Positions 1-7,670 of a DNA stretch of 38,191 nt are shown here, piece by piece. The notes under the pieces were generated by a model. The model saw only the letters and a program-made list of their open reading frames with translations, was not told the origin of the DNA and made no database searches. Within the stretch, counting starts at the first letter, position 1. Each line of letters opens with the position of its first letter. The DNA comes from Methylobacterium sp. (GTDB lineage Bacteria > Pseudomonadota > Alphaproteobacteria > Rhizobiales > Beijerinckiaceae). The DNA is taken from positions 1 to 38,191 of the forward strand of contig PNLY01000054.1 in NCBI GenBank assembly GCA_013823325.1, read 5' to 3'. Both the position numbers and the translations under genes were made by a program.

Positions 1-778
1 CGGCAAGAAGCACCCGGAGCGCAGACATCAGGTCGGCGGCTTTCCGTGCTTCGGCGAGCACCCGACCTGACTCGACCTCCAAGCCGTCGAGGAGAAGCCC
101 CCGGCGTTGCGATGGGGCTCCGCTAGCTTCGTTGAGCCTTTTCCGGAGGGGTTCGACTGCCCCGACCTGGCCGAGGGCTCCCAGCTCCTCGAGACGGGCC
201 TCGATCCGATCTATATCCGGGTTTGTCGGCGCTGCGGGCTGTGCGGCGAGCCAGTCGGAGAACGCCAGGGCGTGTTCGCCAGGGCGGAGTTGGTCCGCCA
301 AGGTGCCTTTTTGCTGGGAAGTCGGCCTTTTCGCCGCAAGCGCTCGGAACCCCTCCGCTAGTGCGGCCTCTTCGCCTCGCTCAAGGCCGCTCATCACCCC
401 ATCAGGGAGGGCGACGCCAGAGGCGGCAGCAGCCCTGATAAGTGTCGCCGCCGCCTCGCTTCGTCGACGGGCATGGGTGCGCGCGGCAACCTTGGCGGCC
501 GCGGCCTTCTCAAGGCGGAAGCGCATGTCCGACCGCAGGAACGACTCCTCCGCAGGAGCCTGCGCTTGCATCTCCGCGAACCTGCCTTGGGCAGCGAGCG
601 CGGCCAGGGCGTCACGGCGCCGACGGGCAGCTTCGACAGCCGGCGCGTCTAGGCAATCGTTTCGCCGCCCTGCCTCTGCCCACTGCTCTAGCGCAGCGTC
701 GATCCGGGCCAGCATGCCCCGGCAGATCGCCTCGTGCTCCTCCCGCGTGACGATCCTTACGACTTTGGGGCCGCTCAA
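1..778 (-). CDS. Coiled-coil protein of the AAA+/radical-SAM/helicase operon (C-terminus beyond window)
   Basis: An open frame runs from a TTG at 778 to the window edge without a stop (259 codons visible). The TTG overlaps the TGA of the upstream helicase gene as TTGA, the same 4-base coupling used at the two other junctions of this operon, so I prefer it; an in-frame ATG at 715 is the alternative. The visible protein is rich in Ala, Arg, Glu and Leu and looks largely helical or coiled-coil (for example residues 40-75, 85-115 and 185-245). I see no catalytic motif, signal peptide or membrane segment. I do not recognise the family. Position and coupling suggest it works with the other three proteins, perhaps as a scaffold or substrate. 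The C-terminal part, where a decisive domain could lie, is missing. Confidence 0.72.
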   Translation of the reverse strand, partial: MSGPKVVRIVTREEHEAICRGMLARIDAALEQWAEAGRRNDCLDAPAVEAARRRRDALAALAAQGRFAEMQAQAPAEESFLRSDMRFRLEKAAAAKVAARTHARRRSEAAATLIRAAAASGVALPDGVMSGLERGEEAALAEGFRALAAKRPTSQQKGTLADQLRPGEHALAFSDWLAAQPAAPTNPDIDRIEARLEELGALGQVGAVEPLRKRLNEASGAPSQRRGLLLDGLEVESGRVLAEARKAADLMSALRVLLA

Positions 779-3700
779 TTCCGCTCTCCCAAGGCTTGGG
801 CGACGGCATCGCGAAGCCTCGCCCGCTCCACCTCCGGCTCATGGAACCAGCGGTGCGAGGAGACGCGGTGCAGGACCGGTACCGACCGCCGCAGGACTTG
901 CGGGCGCCAGACCTCCCGGGCCCTGGCGCGCTCAAGGAGCGGATGGCGCGGCGCGTCGCATTCAATGCCAATGCCGAACAGGCCCGTACGTGGGTCCTCG
1001 ACGGCGAGGTCGATCCCGAAGGCGCCGTCCTCCCTGACGTTCGTCGGCTCCCAGCCCAACGCCCTCAGTTCTTCCGTGACGGCAGCCTCGAGGCCGTCCT
1101 GGCCACCGGCGTAGCCTTCCTGCCGGGACCGCTCTGGGCTGAGGCGCGAGAGGAGCGACTGCGCGCTTTCGAGATCTCCGCTCGACACCAGGGCGGCGTA
1201 CTCGAAGTAGGCCTGCAGGAAGTCCCGCGCGCTTGAGGCTTGGCGCCTGGTCGCGAGGAAATCCGAAATCGACGCGATCGGCATCGACGTCACCAGGATG
1301 ACCTTTTTGCGCGCCCGCGTGACGGCCACATTGAGCCGCCGCTGCCCGCCGACTTGGCCGAGAACGCCGAAGGACCGGCGGAAGGTGCCTTGCGCGTTCT
1401 TTCCGAAGGTCGAAGAGAAGACGATGACGTCGCGCTCGTCGCCCTGCACGTTCTCGACGTTTTTGACGAAGAAGCACATGTCCTCGCCACCCTCGACCCG
1501 GTCCCGCTCCCGCGACAGCGCCGTCCGGAAAGCAGGGTCGGCCTCGGCTCGCGCCTCAAGGGCCTCTTCGATCAGGTCGGCCTGCTTCCGGTTGAAGCTC
1601 ACGACCCCGACGGTTGGCGGCGCCCCCGCGGCGCTGAGCCAAATGTCGCGGACGACGTCTACGACGCGCTCTGCCTCGGCGGGATTGGTCTGGTCGCCGT
1701 AAACGCCGTCAACCCGGATGAGCTCGATCGGCCGGATGCGCCGGATCTCCTCAGCCGGATGCCGTGCCGGCACGTTCAGGCGGCCAGCGTAGAAGGACGC
1801 GTTGCTGAATTGGATGAGTTCCCGGAAGGCCGAGCGGTAATGGATCTCCAAGGTCCGGCTGGGGAGCACGATCTTGCCCAGCTGCAGCAGGTCGGGACAG
1901 TCCTTGATCTCGCGCCGGTTCCAAGTCTCCTGCGCGGCCTCCCGCTCCTCGTCGTCGAGGTCCTCCTCGGCCGTGGCACCCTCGAAGATCCCGGCCTCGT
2001 CGTTCTCGACGCGGCTCGAGAAGAAAGCCGTCGGCGGCATCTGCTTCTCGTCGCCGCTGATGATCATTGTCCGCGCCCGGAACAGGGCCGACAAAGCGTA
2101 CTCGATCGGCATCTGCGACGCCTCGTCGAAGATGATGGTGTCGAAGAACGCCTTGCGGAGCGGCAGGAGGCGGCTTGCGACGTCCGGGTTCACGAGCCAG
2201 ACCGGGCGGAGCGCCATCAGCCCCAGATCGGCGCCGCGCTCCACGAATTCGCGCATGCGCCGCGCGCGGGCCCCCCGGAGCCGGGTGATATCCTCCCAAT
2301 CGCGGAGGGGGCGCAGCTTCGAAACGTCGATCCCCTCGACCAGGAGGCGCTTGTTGAAGGCCCGCAGCTCGCGGTCGGCCGTCGCGAGGAGCTGCGCCTT
2401 GCCCTCGAGCTCGCCGGCGTCGAGCAGCAGTGCCGGGTGGGCCTGCTCGATGCGTCCCTTCCAGGCAAGCCTTCCCTCCGTCCCGATGATCCTCCGGACG
2501 ACGGGCTCCAGCTGCTCCGCAGGCAGGGCTTCGAGGGTCTCCCTGATCGTCGCCAGTCTGGAGAAGACCGTCATCGTCAGCGGTTCGAGTTGCGACGCGC
2601 GGGCGCGGAACCGTTGATAGGAAGCTGTGTGGGCGATGACGCCGACGACGGGATCGATCCTGCCCGCGTTGGACTGATCACCAGAAATGGCGGAGGCCGA
2701 GGCCCCCAACCATTCGTCCGCCATCCAAGGGCCGAGGGCGGAAAGCGCCTCGCGGCTCTTCTCCCTCGAGGCGTGTCTCATCAGGCCTCGCCCGATTGCG
2801 AGCAATAGGTCGTCGACCGCCGCGGCGTCGGCCTTCCGGGCGACCGCGAAGGCAGCATCGCGTGAGGGATAGTCCTCGAGCCTGGCCACGATGGCCTCGC
2901 TGGCGGAAAGGCGCGCGATGGCGCTTGAGACGGCGTCGGCGAGCTCGGGGACACGGCGAAGGGGCAGTTGGCCGTCCGCTTCGCCGATCTGCTGTTGAGC
3001 CGCCATGATTCGGGCGCGGAGGGGCCGCAGTCGACTTTCCCGATGGAGCGCGTCGCCAAACGCGCGCGGGTCGGAGAGGCCTGCCGACTTCAGCAGGGAC
3101 CGGCGCCGCGACGCGGACATCCAACGACCTGGAGAAAGCCTCTGGAAGAAGGTGGGGGGCGCGAGGAGGCGGTCGGAAATGGCCTTCCACATTTTAAGGT
3201 CCGCATCGCTCTGCGACCGGGCGAGGGCTACGGCGTCGTCAGGGGCATCGTCGGGCGGTAGTTCGGCAAGGGCATGCCGGAGGGAGGCGAGCTCGACCTG
3301 GACGGATGTCTTCCCCGGCCCGCGTTCTCGAACGCCCGCTAGGAGGTCGAGCCAACGCGCGAGAAGCGACCGCTGATCCTCGCCAAGCTGACGCAGCGCG
3401 GCCCCATGGCTTGCCGCGAAGCTCCGGTAGGGCTCCGGTTCGCTGATCGCGAGAGCGCCCGGCGTCCTCTCGATGACGGCGGCCCGCTCCCCCTCGACCT
3501 CGGCGAATTCGCGCAATGCCGCGGAGAAGACCTCGACCGTTCCGGGGTCCGCGGCAAACGGGCGCGTGCTCGCCAGCGGGCTGCCCTCGAAACGGGCGGC
3601 CAGCCAGAGCCGCGCGGTCGGGGCGAGCTCCTCCTGCAGCATCGTCAGCCCACCGACGTCCAACGCCGCGAGATTCTGGCGGAGCGCCGGCAGGGACGGC

Positions 3701-6700
3701 GTCGCCCCCTCGCTGGCGAGTTCTATGAGATCGCCGAGGATCAACCGGTAAGATAGGCCCGTCGGCTCGTCGAGGGCGTGCAGCGCGCCGTGGTGCTCGT
3801 CTAGGTTACGCTCCAGCGCCTCGACGCGCGCGGCGGCTTGCTCGCGCTGCTGCTGCCATCCCGCGGGGCCGCGCGGCCGCTGGAAGATCTCCTCGAGCTG
3901 CTCGCGCACCGCCCGCAGGACCGGCTCCCGGTCCTTGTTGACGTCATTGACCATCACGACGCGCCCGCCGAGGCCGGCGGCCTCTAGGCGCTTGTGCACG
4001 ACCTCGATCGCCGCCTGCTTCTGGCAGACCACCAGAAGCGTCCTGCCGGTGCCGATCGCGTCCGCTACCATGTTGACGATGGTCTGGCTCTTGCCCGTCC
4101 CCGGCGGTCCCTCGACGAGCAGGCCCTTGCCGGCGCGGGCCTCCAGGACGGCCGCCTCCTGCGAAGGGTCGCTTTCCGAGGTGAAGAACCGGGATCGCTC
4201 CGGCACGCGCTCCGATGGGCCATCCTCCGCAGGCGCAGTCTCGGTCATCCTCAGCGCCGTCTCGAGGCTCGTCCCCTCAGGCGGCCTGGATTTGAGCTGG
4301 CGCAGGTCCTCCATCACGGCCTGGCCCATGAAGCCTAGATGGAACAGCGCCGCGGATGCCTCGACCCTATCCTCTCCTGGCTTGAGACGAAGATCCGAGC
4401 CTGGAAGTGGTCGGAGGGAATCGCTGCCCACCGCTACGAAGCCGGCGAACGCCTCTACGGCCTCTGCGGCGGTAACGGTCGCCCGGCGGAGGACGTCGTC
4501 GCAGACCTCTTGCCACCGCCGCGCCTCCTCGGCTCCGAGCAGCGCCTCAAGGGCGGGGTTCAGCCGCACCTCCTCGCGGTCGCGGTCGAAGGAGACCGAA
4601 ATGCGCCCGCGCGCGCCGACCTCCGGATTGATCTTGACTGGCCACAGCATGATCGGCGCGATCCGCGGTCGGGTCGTCGCCCGGGTCTCCTGCATCACCA
4701 GGAACGGGAAGCCCATGTAGAGGCCGTCGATGCCCGTATCGCGGCGGTAAAGCGTCGCGTGCGAGTGGAGCGTGCGGATCCGGCGCTCGACCTGCGGATT
4801 CGCCGCGAACACGGCCGGGTCGATGTCGATGGCCTGGTCGTTGCGCAGCAGGATATGGTCGAGGATGCTCGCGGCGGAGCGCCTCTCCCCGTTGATCTCG
4901 GGCAAGTCGATCCTCGCGGACGCCTTGCCGATCACCATGCGCGTCAGCGGCCCCCGCATGATGGCCCCGGTGATGCGCTTGGCGAAGAAGTCGAGGAGCG
5001 TCGCGACATATGTCTGGCGCGGGGGCTGGCGCCACGCGTCCTCCGGCACTGCCAGCAGCGACAGCGCCCTGGCCAGCGGCAGGCGGCGCTCCAGGCGGAA
5101 CTGGTCGGCCCATTCGTCAACGCGGTCCAGTCCGCATCGCGAGAAGCCTTCAAGCCGGCGCTCGATCTCGGAGTGGATCTCCCGCCGCGGGCGGGCGATG
5201 ACCGCGAGAGCCGCGTCCCTGTCATAGGTGGTGACGCCAGCGCGTCCCGCCGTCGTGGCGGCCTCGTCCACGATCGCATCGGCTGACCTGAATTGTCCGA
5301 CGGCGGCGCTGAGGAGCAGGATCAGGTCCTCCTCCTCGGTGACGCGGCGCTCTGTCAGCGCCGCCAGTCCGGCATGGTCCGTATCCGGGAGGATCCGCCG
5401 CTTCTCATCCCAGACGGCGGCGAGCCTGCTTCTGGAGGTCGAGAGGGCGGCGACGCGCAACTCGGCCTCGTCGATCTCGACGTCGAGCTGGCGCGCCCGC
5501 TCGCGGACACGGGCCTCCCTCCGCTGAAGCCGTCCAAGCCATCCCTCGCTTCCCTCGCGCTCAAGCCGCTCGGGGATCGGCCCTGTGACGAGCGCGTAAC
5601 CTTCGTCAGGATGCTCCAGGAGCCACCCAGGGGTGACGATCTCTCCCCGGACCACGAGTGGCATCAGTGGGTTCATAGCCTTGAGCGCCAATGACAGACG
5701 CAGGTCGGGTGACGCCTCTTCCAAGGTGGCGGCCGCCCTGACGGCCCGGCGAAGCACGGGGTCATGGCCGGCCTCCTCCAACCACGTCGACAGGTCCCCG
5801 CGCTCCAGAAGGTCCTTTGCCTCGTCCCAGCGCTGCGCTTCGGCGGCGGCGAGGGCGAATGTTTGGGGCGACGAGTGGCGGCTTCCGCCCAGAGTGATCG
5901 AGCGCCGGCCTTCAGCATTTTCGGTTTCCCGCCGTGCCGAGGGGGCGTCTGGGATGTCTCCAGCGATCCACCGCCGTGCCTCCGGCCAGGACCAGCGCGC
6001 CCGGCGGTCAAGGGAGAGCAGCCCTCGCAACAGCGTGTCCACGTCAGGCGGCAGCCCTTCGGGGATCGGAGCCCCGTTCGTAATCACGCTGATGAGGAAG
6101 GTCTGGTCATCGGCGCCGGCGAAGCAGTCGCCGCCCGTCATCAGCTCGAGGAGGATGATGCCGAGGCTCCACCAGTCGCTCGCCGCCGCGACGCCTCCCG
6201 CAAGCGCCTCCGGTGCGGTGTAGCGGGTTGTCTCGAGAGGCGAGACGACGTCGAGGTCATAGTCCGAGAGCCGAGCCGAGCCGAAGTCGGCGATGACGAG
6301 GTCCAACGGCTGCCGTGACCGGACTAGGATTGCGTCCGGCCGTAGGTCCCGGTGGCGCAGGCCACATTCTCCCAGGGCTGCCAGCGCCGTCCCGACCTCT
6401 GACAAGACCTGCCGGAGGTGGGCGATGTCACCCGCGGCGACACCGACATCCGCCAGCGTCCCGCCGCTAATAAACTCGGTGATCTCGTATGACCGCTCGC
6501 CGACGCGGCCGGTTTCGAGAACCTCGGGCACATGTCCGGTCGAGACGGTCCCGAGCGCGAGGTAAATCTCCGGGTCGGGGTCGCTCCCGGCAGTGTAGAT
6601 CGAGAGGATTCCGCTCCTGCCGTCGCCGGCGCGTTCGGCGACGAAGCTCTCACGGACATGGCCGGCAGGCGGCAGCCGCCGCATAATCCGCCATCCATCC

Positions 6701-7029
6701 GGCGCGGATGGATGGCCGGCGACATCGTCCGCCTGGCTGTCTTCAGCCGAACCGGCGAGCTCGGAGGCGGAGGGGACATCAACCCCAACATCGAGGTCGG
6801 CCCCACATTCCGGGCACATCAAGTCACCGGGATCGACAGGGTGCCCATTTGGGCATGTCGGCGCGGGCACATCTTGAGCTGGAGGCTTCGCTGCTTCCGG
6901 CCTCCAACCCTCTGGCCGGATAGGAAGCCCGGATAGGTCCCAGCCGCATGGATGCCCGTTAGCCTCCCCCTCGCACAGAAGCTCGGCAACCGGCCGCTCG
7001 GTCTCGCAGTTGGGGCAGAAGCGCATCAT
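775..7029 (-). CDS. Giant zinc-ribbon/kinase-like/SF1 helicase/PD-(D/E)XK nuclease fusion
   Basis: The 2084-residue protein starts at ATG 7029, which overlaps the stop of the radical-SAM gene (ATGA); upstream in-frame codons only shadow that gene. Two zinc ribbons open it (C5, C8, C19, C28; C59, H63, C72, C75). Residues about 112-355 form a protein kinase fold with HRD (226-228), DFG (248-250) and APE, but no beta-3 Lys is apparent and the catalytic-loop Asn is Ala233, so it may be a pseudokinase. A long helical region follows. The helicase is superfamily 1, COG1112-like: Walker A GPPGTGKS at 974-981, DEAS at 1635-1638, a GDxKQ motif soon after, and motif VI NVAVTRAR near 1900. The C-terminus looks like a Vsr/MTES_1575-type nuclease (D2007, E2023-x-D2025). 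Kinase plus COG1112 helicase recalls MkoA of Mokosh defence systems, but no phospholipase-D partner is present. Role inferred: nucleic-acid sensing and cleavage. Confidence 0.9.
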   Translation of the reverse strand: MMRFCPNCETERPVAELLCEGEANGHPCGWDLSGLPIRPEGWRPEAAKPPAQDVPAPTCPNGHPVDPGDLMCPECGADLDVGVDVPSASELAGSAEDSQADDVAGHPSAPDGWRIMRRLPPAGHVRESFVAERAGDGRSGILSIYTAGSDPDPEIYLALGTVSTGHVPEVLETGRVGERSYEITEFISGGTLADVGVAAGDIAHLRQVLSEVGTALAALGECGLRHRDLRPDAILVRSRQPLDLVIADFGSARLSDYDLDVVSPLETTRYTAPEALAGGVAAASDWWSLGIILLELMTGGDCFAGADDQTFLISVITNGAPIPEGLPPDVDTLLRGLLSLDRRARWSWPEARRWIAGDIPDAPSARRETENAEGRRSITLGGSRHSSPQTFALAAAEAQRWDEAKDLLERGDLSTWLEEAGHDPVLRRAVRAAATLEEASPDLRLSLALKAMNPLMPLVVRGEIVTPGWLLEHPDEGYALVTGPIPERLEREGSEGWLGRLQRREARVRERARQLDVEIDEAELRVAALSTSRSRLAAVWDEKRRILPDTDHAGLAALTERRVTEEEDLILLLSAAVGQFRSADAIVDEAATTAGRAGVTTYDRDAALAVIARPRREIHSEIERRLEGFSRCGLDRVDEWADQFRLERRLPLARALSLLAVPEDAWRQPPRQTYVATLLDFFAKRITGAIMRGPLTRMVIGKASARIDLPEINGERRSAASILDHILLRNDQAIDIDPAVFAANPQVERRIRTLHSHATLYRRDTGIDGLYMGFPFLVMQETRATTRPRIAPIMLWPVKINPEVGARGRISVSFDRDREEVRLNPALEALLGAEEARRWQEVCDDVLRRATVTAAEAVEAFAGFVAVGSDSLRPLPGSDLRLKPGEDRVEASAALFHLGFMGQAVMEDLRQLKSRPPEGTSLETALRMTETAPAEDGPSERVPERSRFFTSESDPSQEAAVLEARAGKGLLVEGPPGTGKSQTIVNMVADAIGTGRTLLVVCQKQAAIEVVHKRLEAAGLGGRVVMVNDVNKDREPVLRAVREQLEEIFQRPRGPAGWQQQREQAAARVEALERNLDEHHGALHALDEPTGLSYRLILGDLIELASEGATPSLPALRQNLAALDVGGLTMLQEELAPTARLWLAARFEGSPLASTRPFAADPGTVEVFSAALREFAEVEGERAAVIERTPGALAISEPEPYRSFAASHGAALRQLGEDQRSLLARWLDLLAGVRERGPGKTSVQVELASLRHALAELPPDDAPDDAVALARSQSDADLKMWKAISDRLLAPPTFFQRLSPGRWMSASRRRSLLKSAGLSDPRAFGDALHRESRLRPLRARIMAAQQQIGEADGQLPLRRVPELADAVSSAIARLSASEAIVARLEDYPSRDAAFAVARKADAAAVDDLLLAIGRGLMRHASREKSREALSALGPWMADEWLGASASAISGDQSNAGRIDPVVGVIAHTASYQRFRARASQLEPLTMTVFSRLATIRETLEALPAEQLEPVVRRIIGTEGRLAWKGRIEQAHPALLLDAGELEGKAQLLATADRELRAFNKRLLVEGIDVSKLRPLRDWEDITRLRGARARRMREFVERGADLGLMALRPVWLVNPDVASRLLPLRKAFFDTIIFDEASQMPIEYALSALFRARTMIISGDEKQMPPTAFFSSRVENDEAGIFEGATAEEDLDDEEREAAQETWNRREIKDCPDLLQLGKIVLPSRTLEIHYRSAFRELIQFSNASFYAGRLNVPARHPAEEIRRIRPIELIRVDGVYGDQTNPAEAERVVDVVRDIWLSAAGAPPTVGVVSFNRKQADLIEEALEARAEADPAFRTALSRERDRVEGGEDMCFFVKNVENVQGDERDVIVFSSTFGKNAQGTFRRSFGVLGQVGGQRRLNVAVTRARKKVILVTSMPIASISDFLATRRQASSARDFLQAYFEYAALVSSGDLESAQSLLSRLSPERSRQEGYAGGQDGLEAAVTEELRALGWEPTNVREDGAFGIDLAVEDPRTGLFGIGIECDAPRHPLLERARAREVWRPQVLRRSVPVLHRVSSHRWFHEPEVERARLRDAVAQALGERN

Positions 7030-7670
7030 GGTGCCAAGTTCCGGATCGAGTCCGACATCTGAACGTCGTGGCCGGCGCCCGACAGCGCGCGCCTGAGGCG
7101 CGCGAAGTCGCCGCGGGCGGGAATGCCGGCGAACCAGGCAGCCCCGTCGTCGTCGAACATCACATCCAGCGCCCGGTCGGCCGGCGTCAGCGGCCGGTCG
7201 AACGCCCCGAATTCCTGTCCAAGGGGGGTGAGCTTGTGGAGCCGCTGGTTGTCGCTGCCGCGCATGGCGATCGTCTGGCTGAGCTCCGACCGGTAAGGAC
7301 CCGTCATGAGACCGTCTACGAGGCCGGGGTTCCGGCCGAGCCAGGGCGCGACGTCTTCGATCTCGTAACCGGTGAAGACTAGGATCGACGTCGCCGAGCG
7401 CCGGCGCCAGAAGCGAAGCACCTCCGCGAGTGCCGCCGGTTGCTCGAACGGTTCGCCGCCGGAGACGGTCAGGCCGGATGCGTCCGGCACGAGAGGCTCC
7501 ACCGCGCCCAGCAGCTCGGCGATCGTGGTGCCACCTAGGCTTGCGTCCCAGGTGTCCACGGAGATGCAGCCGGGGCAGCGGAGCGAGCAACCCTGGAACC
7601 ACAGGCCGACACGCTGTCCGGGGCCGAGTGCCGTGACCGGAAAATGCAAGCGCGACACTGCGACCTTCAC
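7026..7670 (-). CDS. Radical-SAM activating enzyme (NrdG/PflA-like, 4Fe-4S)
   Basis: This 214-residue protein carries the cluster-binding motif C28-x3-C32-x2-C35 and a GGEP motif at 71-74, the hallmarks of small radical-SAM glycyl-radical activases such as NrdG and pyruvate formate-lyase activase. In those families the 4Fe-4S cluster cleaves S-adenosylmethionine and the resulting radical abstracts hydrogen from a partner. No glycyl-radical enzyme is encoded in the window, so the target is unknown. The start ATG at 7670 overlaps the stop of the AAA+ ATPase gene, and its own stop overlaps the start of the helicase fusion; both overlaps are 4 bases, implying translational coupling. The C-terminal 80 residues are less typical. 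Modification of one of the operon's own proteins is a reasonable guess but is not shown by the sequence. Confidence 0.9.
   Translation of the reverse strand: MKVAVSRLHFPVTALGPGQRVGLWFQGCSLRCPGCISVDTWDASLGGTTIAELLGAVEPLVPDASGLTVSGGEPFEQPAALAEVLRFWRRRSATSILVFTGYEIEDVAPWLGRNPGLVDGLMTGPYRSELSQTIAMRGSDNQRLHKLTPLGQEFGAFDRPLTPADRALDVMFDDDGAAWFAGIPARGDFARLRRALSGAGHDVQMSDSIRNLAP

Noticed and set aside
1240..2808. Long plus-strand open frame (522 codons) and similar frames at 4339-5286, 132-1037 and 6532-6936
   Set aside because: They are antisense to the helicase fusion, whose motifs are clear. Their translations are Arg/Ala/Pro-rich with no domain, as expected in GC-rich DNA.
7030..7602. N-terminal extension of the helicase fusion frame by 191 codons
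   Set aside because: It lies in another frame of the radical-SAM gene and reads as low-complexity; the zinc ribbon begins right after the ATG at 7029 that overlaps the activase stop.
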